Below are positions 58,060 to 64,000 of a stretch of 64,000 nucleotides of DNA, piece by piece. This stretch comes from Papilionanthe hookeriana x Papilionanthe teres. Lineage: Eukaryota; Streptophyta; Magnoliopsida; Asparagales; Orchidaceae. The DNA is taken from positions 112,146,738 through 112,210,737 of the forward strand of contig CM040423.1 of assembly GCA_022702705.1 (NCBI GenBank), in the 5' to 3' direction. Positions within the stretch are counted from its first letter, which is position 1. Each line of letters starts with the position of its first letter. The notes under the pieces are model-generated. The model was given only the letters and a program-made list of their open reading frames with translations, ran no database searches and had not been told where the DNA came from. A program made the translations under genes and the position numbers.

Positions 58060-59290
58060 GGCAAACCATTTTTCTTATTTTCTCAGTTCATAAACAAGCC
58101 GCGTTTCATAATGTTCATGTAGCATAATATTTTTTCAAGAAAGCCCATTGATTTGGGGCAAGATTCTTTCTCCTTGACAATCTACCAATCAGTTAGATCC
58201 TCCAGAATATGTTTTTTCAATTACATATGGTCCCTCCCATATTGGTTCGAACTTTCCACCTATTTTTCGATGAGCGAGTATAGGTCTTCGAAGAACTTAA
58301 ACTAGTTCACCTATTCAAAAGTTTCTAGGACGAACAAATTTTTCATGGGCTCGCACCATTTTTGCTTGATAGAGTTCCAGATTTTGTTGAGTTTGGAGAC
58401 GTTTGCCTTTTAAACTTTCAAGTTCTTCAAGTCGTAATTTGGCATTTTCATCCTCGGTTGTTTTATTTGCAACAGCAACTCTGAGAGAAGGGATTTGCAC
58501 TTCAAGTCGTAAAATAGCCTCAGAACCATATACCAGAGCAAACAGTGTTGACCGTGTTGGTGTTCAGTATGTATTCCTATAGGCCCATGGAGCTTCTATT
58601 AATCGTTCATGCCACTGTCTTGGACTATTGATTAATGTCTTTTTCAAAATTTGTACCAATGTTTTGTTGAAAGCTTCAGCTAAACCATTGGCTTTAAGAT
58701 AATAGATTGCGGAATACTCCAATCTATCCCATGTCTTTAAATAAAATTATTTATTTTTGTATTTTTATATGCTAGTCCATTGTCTGATATGACCCTTCGA
58801 GGTATTCCAAATCTATAGACAATATGAGTCTTGAAGAAATGGAGAACATGTTCTGCTTTGACTTCTGTGAGTGGTATTATTTCCACCCATTTGGAGAATT
58901 AATCAGTGGCTGCTAGAATAAATCGATGGCCTTTAGACGATGGAGGGTCTATAGGGCCCACTATGTCGGTGCCCCAACATTTAAATAGCCAAGATGCAAT
59001 AGTTGGATGTAGTACATTTGGCGGTTGGTGTAAGACCATGTATTTGACATTGATGACACATTTCTGCGACCTCGAGACAATCAGTCATCATTGTTGGCCA
59101 ATAATATCCCATTCTCTTTATTTTCATTTTCATTTTAGGCCCAGATTGGTGTGCACCACATAAACTTGATTAAACTTCTTTAACAATCTCTTGAGATTCA
59201 GTTTGGTTTAGGCATCTTAACTACATTTGGTCAAAAGATCATTTATAAAGGATGCCATTCACTAGAACATAGGATAATGCTCTTTGTTTA
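58060..59290 (-). pseudogene. Broken integrase of element D
   Basis: Same order of motifs as Ogre-1 integrase. The zinc region is near 59090-59180 and the WGTDIVGP first-D motif near 58970. The second-D motif region is near 58790, and the WHERLIEA / RTPTRSTL counterpart near 58540-58620. The C-terminal region 58315-58500 (IPSLRVAVANKTTEDENAK, RLEELESL) is open for 61 codons. The plus-strand frame at 58906-59163 is a shadow. Stops and frameshifts prevent a full product. Confidence 0.8.
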
Positions 59291-59292
59291 AT

Positions 59293-60050
59293 TTAAGTTG
59301 CGATGGAGTTATTTTCAAGTAATCTTCCGGTCTGTAAATATTGAATAATCAATCGTCGCCAATCATCATTTTCTTCATCAATTATTTTTGTCATGTTTTC
59401 ACTGATTTTATGTAGGTTGTCTAAGTCAATTTGAGAATGAATTTGTTGACCTTTTATAAAGACCAGTATGTCTTCTTCTTTTGGACAAGCGAATTCTTTT
59501 GCGAGTTTTGCCAAAGCATCTGCTAAAGAATTGTCTCGTCTCGGAATTAGAAAGAAAGTTACATAGGAATTAGTTGAAGCAGTTTTCGAGTGTAACGAGA
59601 ATATTATTCAAGTCGAGGTTTCAATGTCTTATATTTGCCCATAATTTGATTAATGATCAATTGGGAATCTCCGTAGATGTCGATATTTTTTATTTCCATT
59701 AATATTTTCAATTCGAGACCAGTTATGAGCGCTTCATATTCAGCTTCATTATTTGTGCATGGCTCCGTCAAATGATAGGAAAATGGCATCATCGCTTTGC
59801 CCGGAGTAATGAAAATTAATCTGACTCCAGCTTTTCCTGGTATAATTGTCTGTTTGTCTTTGTCTTTTCGAGCAGATTATGTTCCATCAAAATATAATTC
59901 CCATCGTTGCATGCTTAAGCTTTTTATTTCTAATATTTGTTAATCAGGTAAATCATCATTGAGAGGTGATCTCGTTGGAATTGGGTGTGCTGCTAAGAAA
60001 TCTACCAAGATTTGTCCTTTCACAGAACGCAGTAGTATAAATGTTATGTC
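59293..60050 (-). pseudogene. Second (Tat-type) RNase H of element D, broken
   Basis: Pieces 59293-59514 (MAKLAKEFACPKEEDILVF) and 59604-59792 (NNEAEYEALITGLELKIL, IYGDSQLIINQIMGKYK) align with the second RNase H of Ogre-1. E and D positions are kept. The first-D strand near 59890 reads as in Ogre-1, but a stop has replaced the codon before it. A frameshift lies between the pieces. Confidence 0.8.
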
Positions 60051-60754
60051 AATTTTGGATTAATATCATTACCCATCATAGTAAGCTTACAAAAAGTGTC
60101 AGTCGTGTCATCAGATATTGTAGTAGGCTAACTCTTGAAATAAGAGTTACCTTATGAGAAAGCTAATAGTGCCTCAGTTTTTTAACTACAAAAAATTAAG
60201 GCTAAGCAATGCTTCTCAATTGTTGGGTATTTTATTTTTGTCGAAACCAAACAGCGGCTTAAATAATGCAATACATTTTTTTCCCTCGTCGTTTACTTGA
60301 ACTAGTAATGCTCCAAGGGAATTACCTAATGCCGCAGTGTAAAGGATTAGAGGTCTTCCTAACACATTGGCTGCTAAGACAGAAGGTGTTGTCAAGTATT
60401 GTCTGATATTTTCAAAGGCGTGTTGGTATTTTCATCCCACACAAATTTGGTATGTTTTCTGGTTAGGGCAGTGAGAGGCCTTCCTGACAAATGGGAAATA
60501 AAACGTAGTATATATGCTAATTTTGCTTGAAATGATCTCAATTGAGTTAGATTCTTAGGAGGAGGCATATTTAGGATAGCTTCAATTTTGAGAGGATTGA
60601 TTTCAATCCCATGATGATGAACAACAAATCCTAAAAATTTTCCTGAAGTAACACCGATAGCGCATTTTAAGGGATTCATTTTAAGATTATATTGACGCAA
60701 TCGTTCGAAGGCAATTCTTAAATCGTACACATGATCATCTTTTTGTTTATGGTT
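60051..60754 (-). pseudogene. RT thumb/connection of element D, cut by Athila-2
   Basis: A 112-codon open piece (60392-60730) reads FERLRQYNLKMNPLKCA, SGKFLGFVVHHHGIEINPLK and QLRSFQAKLAYILRFISHLS, the segment just after the catalytic box. The residues preceding it (KDDHVYDLRIAFE) continue to about 60745, where the Athila-2 LTR interrupts. The catalytic YxDD box would lie beyond the insertion, outside the window. 60051-60391 is the frame-broken first RNase H. Confidence 0.82.
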
Positions 60755-60789
60755 TGACTTTTTTTAATTGCCAAAACTTATGTACTCGG

Positions 60790-60791
<2 letters not shown>

Positions 60792-60835
<44 letters not shown>
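60792..60835. repeat. (TA)n microsatellite in the Athila-2 LTR
   Basis: About 22 TA units at the same place in the LTR as in Athila-1. Confidence 0.95.
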
Positions 60836-60837
<2 letters not shown>

Positions 60838-62015
60838 ATTTAGTTTGATATTAAGTCACACAATTAAACCCAAGTATATGAATCACTTAAGTAACACATG
60901 GCTCTAATGGAGTCCTAGTTATCGATCCCACGAGAAGGTATTTAATTCTATAATGGAGCACAGAAATCACTACACGAATCACAGCATAATTGTAGTAATT
61001 ATTAATAATAAAAAGATGAATAAACAGTTGCAGTTACTAATTCTACCAAAGTATGTTCTAACTTCCTAACACAGTTAACTAACAAAAGACTAAATTTATA
61101 ACAAAAGTTCAAATGTAAGAAAGAAGCCTCTTTCTCTCTAATAATAATGTGATGATTTAGTGACATAGATCAGTGATACAATAGTATTGTGTCAAATAGG
61201 AGCATTCCTATTCTTTATCCGCTTCCGAGCGATATAAAGAACATTGAGTAATCCTAAGTTTAGTCCTTAAATCCATGGTTAGGCTGGGAGGATATTGGCT
61301 TTCACTCCAGCTCCAATTTCCCTTCGCCTGAAGGCTAACTCTCGCTTTGGTTTCCAAACCCTAGGACCAAATTGGGGATTTCAGTTTGTCACTCTAAAAT
61401 CACCAATTCTACGCCCATCAAAATATATTTCCTTATTTATTTGCACCCAACCCACATGAACTACGTCACTCATTCATGGACATTGAATGTGACCTTCAAT
61501 TTTGTTGTGGAACTCATAATCCTTTCGGAACATATGTTTTATAACAAGTTTTAACAATTCAATTGGCCAGATCAAAAAATAAATGAAGTACGAAGTGAAA
61601 GGGTCATCACAAATTCTCCATACCAAATTAGTACATCATTTACATATCAGAACATCAACACATTACATGAAAAAGAGGAAGACAAAGAAATATACTCAAG
61701 ACTCATGATAAAAAGATGGATTTTATATATAAAAGCAACGTCATACAAACAAAGCAAAGAAAATACAACTTATCTCAAACTCTTCCCCAATTGAATCTCA
61801 AGGAATTCCTTTGACACCTCTTCTTTCTTCACAAAAACACACAATTCTCTCTTTATATAAGTAAGGAAGAAGAAATCTCTCACTTTCCATTCCTCCTACT
61901 CTCCTAGAAGAGAACACACACAAACCCAAGATTCTCTCTAATAGACTCTCTACACTAAAACAATGAAAATACACACTCTCCTTTCACTCACACTCTCAAA
62001 AAACTCTCTCCCCTT

Positions 62016-62023
62016 CTATATTT
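62016..62023 (-). promoter_or_regulatory. TATA-like box, Athila-2 LTR
   Basis: AAATATAG on the minus strand, about 390 bases from the LTR start and 105 bases downstream of the GC-rich module. This is the same layout as Athila-1. Confidence 0.45.
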
Positions 62024-62127
62024 GGCTCCAAAACAGTTTAAATTTGGCTAAAACTAACTTTCCCAAGAGTTTCCTCTAGCACCCCTCCAAAATCCAGTCA
62101 AATACATTGAATCTGGTTTGAATCGTG

Positions 62128-62245
62128 ATAGGGCATGGTCCGGCGTAGGATAGGGCACCGTCCATCGCTATTTTTTGGAAAATAGCCCAAACTTTCTGTA
62201 ATTTGGCGCAATCCGGCTCTAGTGACATCATTGTCCAGCGCTCTA
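62128..62245. promoter_or_regulatory. GC-rich U3 module, Athila-2 LTR
   Basis: Repeated short words around TCCGGCG, ACCGTCCATCGC, ATCCGGCTCT and TCCAGCGCTCT lie 165-282 bases from the LTR start. This is the same position as the palindrome cluster of Athila-1, but a different sequence. Confidence 0.45.
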
Positions 62246-62410
62246 GTTCAAAAAGTACAATTTGCCCCATTTTGCTCCAAATTTTCTCCTTTTTACTTTA
62301 TTTTGCTCCAAAGGCCTAAAATCATGAAAAATACCCTTCTATAAAGTGCAATATTATCAAAAATGGGTATGAAATATACATTAAAAAGCTATCAAATTTT
62401 TAGTGGATCA

Positions 62411-62447
62411 GATTCCCAAAACTAAATTGTTACTTGTCCTCAAGTAA
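62411..62447 (-). other. PPT and adjacent hairpin, Athila-2
   Basis: TTTTGGGAATC on the minus strand abuts the LTR. The arms TTACTTG and CAAGTAA (62430-62447) form the same hairpin, with loop TCCT, as in Athila-1. Confidence 0.7.
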
Positions 62448-63787
62448 TTTACTTAATACATAAAATAATGATCCACTGCAATGAACTTTCTTTCTAGAAT
62501 ACCATGATTTGACTTAGATAAATACAGTAGTAAAATATTTAGAAAGATCATTAATAAATTCAAGTAAATTTTATAGGTGTAAGGCTAACTAGTCATCAAG
62601 TTTAAGAGTTATAGCCTTCTAATCATTTCATAAATGACTGTAGATTGTCCTATTAAGGCACTTAAAAGGATTACATGAAAAGAAGTTTATTAGAACACTA
62701 CTAGTAAAGATGTTAATCCATATATATAAGTTCAGGAAAGTTATTAAGTTCTCACCTTTAGGTAGATCCAAGTGAAGCTAATTTTTTATTAGGCATCTCC
62801 TCAAGCTTCTCCACACTTTTTCTTTTCTTTTTCTTCTTTTTCTTCTTTTTTGTTTTCTCTTTTCTCTTTTTTATTATTTTTGTTTTTTTTCTTTTTCAAG
62901 TGAGGATTACTATATCTACATAGCCTTTAATAATTTTGAACTTCACCCTTCTCACCTAAAATTTGGAACTTATCACAATCCTTTACCTTATAGGCATTTC
63001 TTTAGCTTATTATTGATTCATCTTAGAGTCCCAATCCTTTCCTTTCACATAAAGTTTTAAGATTCATAATATTTCAAATATATAGTTTTCCTTACTTTGA
63101 ATAGTTGACTTTAGTCATATTCTCTTATACCAAATATCTTAGCCTACACAATTACTTTTCATTACCAAAAACTTTCATTCAGGTCCACTAAAGTACTCAA
63201 ATAAAATCAAAATACAGTTATCTAAAATTGAGCTCTATCACAGAAAATCATGTTAATAATTTTGAAAATACTTTTAAATGAAAACAACTAATAGTTAATT
63301 TTTTCCCTCCCCAAACTTAAATTTTAGAATATCAATAAGATTAGCATAGGTAGAAAGAAAAGATTTAAACATATATGTAACTCATACCTCAATATGTTGA
63401 GCTTTTCATACCTTTGAGTTTAGGCAGGTCTTCTTTATAAATTTAAAACAGTTGGCCTGAAATAACTAAGAGCATTTCTAACACAAATATATGTTAGAAA
63501 TTTGCAAGGTGAAGAAGTTTGAAATCTTAAAACATAAAACATCAACTAAATGCATAACACTTTAAAATCCAACTGTTACAATCATAGATTAAACTATTAA
63601 AGAAAATACATGCAAACTCCACTATCACATCACATCCATCCCAATTTAATATAATACAACTTAAAGTTCACAACAAATACATCTAGATACACATTTCATC
63701 ACCAATACTAATTACAGTCTCAAGTACCACACAAATACATCAGAAAATACTAAATGCAATGAAAATAAAAAATAAAAAAAAACTATA
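62448..63787 (-). other. 3' untranslated region of Athila-2
   Basis: AT-rich sequence without a reading frame, alignable in blocks with 33829-35238. It includes a homopurine tract at 62815-62905. Confidence 0.6.
62815..62905 (-). other. Conserved homopurine tract, Athila-2
   Basis: The plus strand is almost pure C/T and is followed by AAGTGAGGATTACTATATCT, as in Athila-1 at 34195-34280. It is about 405-495 bases from the LTR in both elements. Confidence 0.6.
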
Positions 63788-64000
63788 CTACCAATCATAA
63801 ACTGTAGAAGATCCACCATCATCAGGTTCATCAGACTGGTATGAAGTGTACTCAGGGTATGTAGGGAATAAACCACAAGTTTCTCCCCTGAGAAATCTCA
63901 TATGTGCGTCATGATAAGCAATATCATATTCTCGCCACTGCACTTGATAATCATCATTTATCTTGTTCCTTGCTTCAAGTCCCTCTACTCTGGTATTTAA
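63788..64000 (-). pseudogene. C-terminus of the post-pol reading frame of Athila-2 (partial)
   Basis: The minus-strand frame is open from the window edge to a TAG at 63788. It reads EGLEARNKIND and REYDIAYHDAHMRFLRGE, ending STVYDW. It resembles the C-terminal part of ORF3b of Athila-1 (DGLERRHDYDSEYL, EYEITYYEAERRYRSGD), which confirms homology and orientation. The part visible has no stop. The rest lies outside the window, so whether the gene is intact is unknown. Confidence 0.7.

Larger units (their letters stand above)
49311..60754 (-). mobile_element. Element D: Tat-type Ty3 element, 3' part
   Basis: Minus strand: part of RT at the right, then RNase H, second RNase H, integrase, the 3' reading frame, PPT and a 7.6 kb 3' LTR. 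RT is interrupted by Athila-2 at 60755, and the rest lies outside the window. Its internal part is close to Ogre-1 (17735-21500), but its LTR is largely different. It abuts the end of LTR-C, so it probably inserted there. Confidence 0.8.
60755..62410 (-). repeat. Athila-2 3' LTR (about 1656 bp)
   Basis: The minus-strand start TGATCCACTA directly follows the PPT. The plus-strand start is TGACTTTTTTTAATTGCC, like TGACCCACTTTTTAATG of Athila-1. Shared blocks include TCCTAGTTATCGATCCCACG and the GGCTGGGAGGATA block near 61285. The left boundary could be 60750 instead. Confidence 0.82.
60755..64000 (-). mobile_element. Athila-2: second Athila-type element, 3' end
   Basis: Minus strand: 3' LTR, PPT with hairpin, 3' untranslated region with homopurine tract, and the C-terminus of a post-pol reading frame running off the right edge. 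The order and spacing match Athila-1. The sequence is a different subfamily, alignable in blocks only. It is inserted in the RT gene of element D; the second target-duplication copy is outside the window. Confidence 0.87.

Overview
The window is intergenic DNA from a large, repeat-rich, AT-rich plant nuclear genome. Every recognisable coding stretch belongs to Ty3/gypsy LTR retrotransposons. I see no host gene, tRNA, rRNA or bacterial-type feature. Primer sites complementary to tRNA-Asp and tRNA-Arg, two RNase H domains in the Tat-type elements and a putative plant transposon protein family in the Athila-type elements point to a flowering plant. The species cannot be told from the sequence. 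All positions and homologies come from reading and hand alignment of the window against itself; family names come from knowledge of the families.

Layout. (1) 1-8479, plus strand: the 5' part of an Ogre/Tat-type element (A), made of a truncated LTR, PBS, gag and the start of protease. (2) 8480-10195, plus: a lone Athila-family LTR sitting on the junction with the next element. (3) 10196-49310, minus: a decayed Ogre/Tat element (Ogre-1), about 25 kb once its insertion is removed. It has a left LTR-B (10196-17734), PPT, a 3' reading frame of unknown role, integrase, dual RNase H, RT, protease, gag and PBS, then a right LTR-C (27100-32238 plus 45994-49310). (4) 32239-45988, minus: a complete Athila-type element (Athila-1) inserted in LTR-C, with TTAAC target duplications, LTRs of 1551 and 1611 bp, tRNA-Asp PBS, gag, pol and two paralogous reading frames after pol. 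(5) 49311-60754, minus: a second Tat-type element (D) with a 7.6 kb LTR unlike LTR-B/C in its 5' half, but with 3' internal sequence close to Ogre-1. (6) 60755-64000, minus: the 3' end of a second Athila-type element (Athila-2) inserted in the RT gene of D and running off the window.

How the parts work together. TATA boxes can be placed in most LTRs, which splits them into U3 and transcribed leader. In the Ogre LTRs, the U3 upstream of the TATA box carries a roughly 1 kb array of WRKY-type W-box cores (TTGAC), and the transcribed leader is a 2.3 kb run of short perfect palindromes whose two arms change in concert. In Athila-1, a GC-rich palindrome (core CTCGCCGTCGGCGAG, containing a DRE/CRT core) is clustered upstream of the LTR TATA box. 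It is clustered again upstream of each of the two post-pol reading frames, one of which also shows a TATA-like box and a candidate 5'-UTR intron. This looks like an internal promoter module shared with the LTR. Several LTRs also hold an old primer-binding site just inside their 3' end, with the working site further downstream, which suggests repeated outward growth of LTRs past the PBS.

All coding regions are broken by stops and frameshifts. Athila-1 is the best preserved; a hand count over about 230 bases gave roughly 95% identity between its LTRs.
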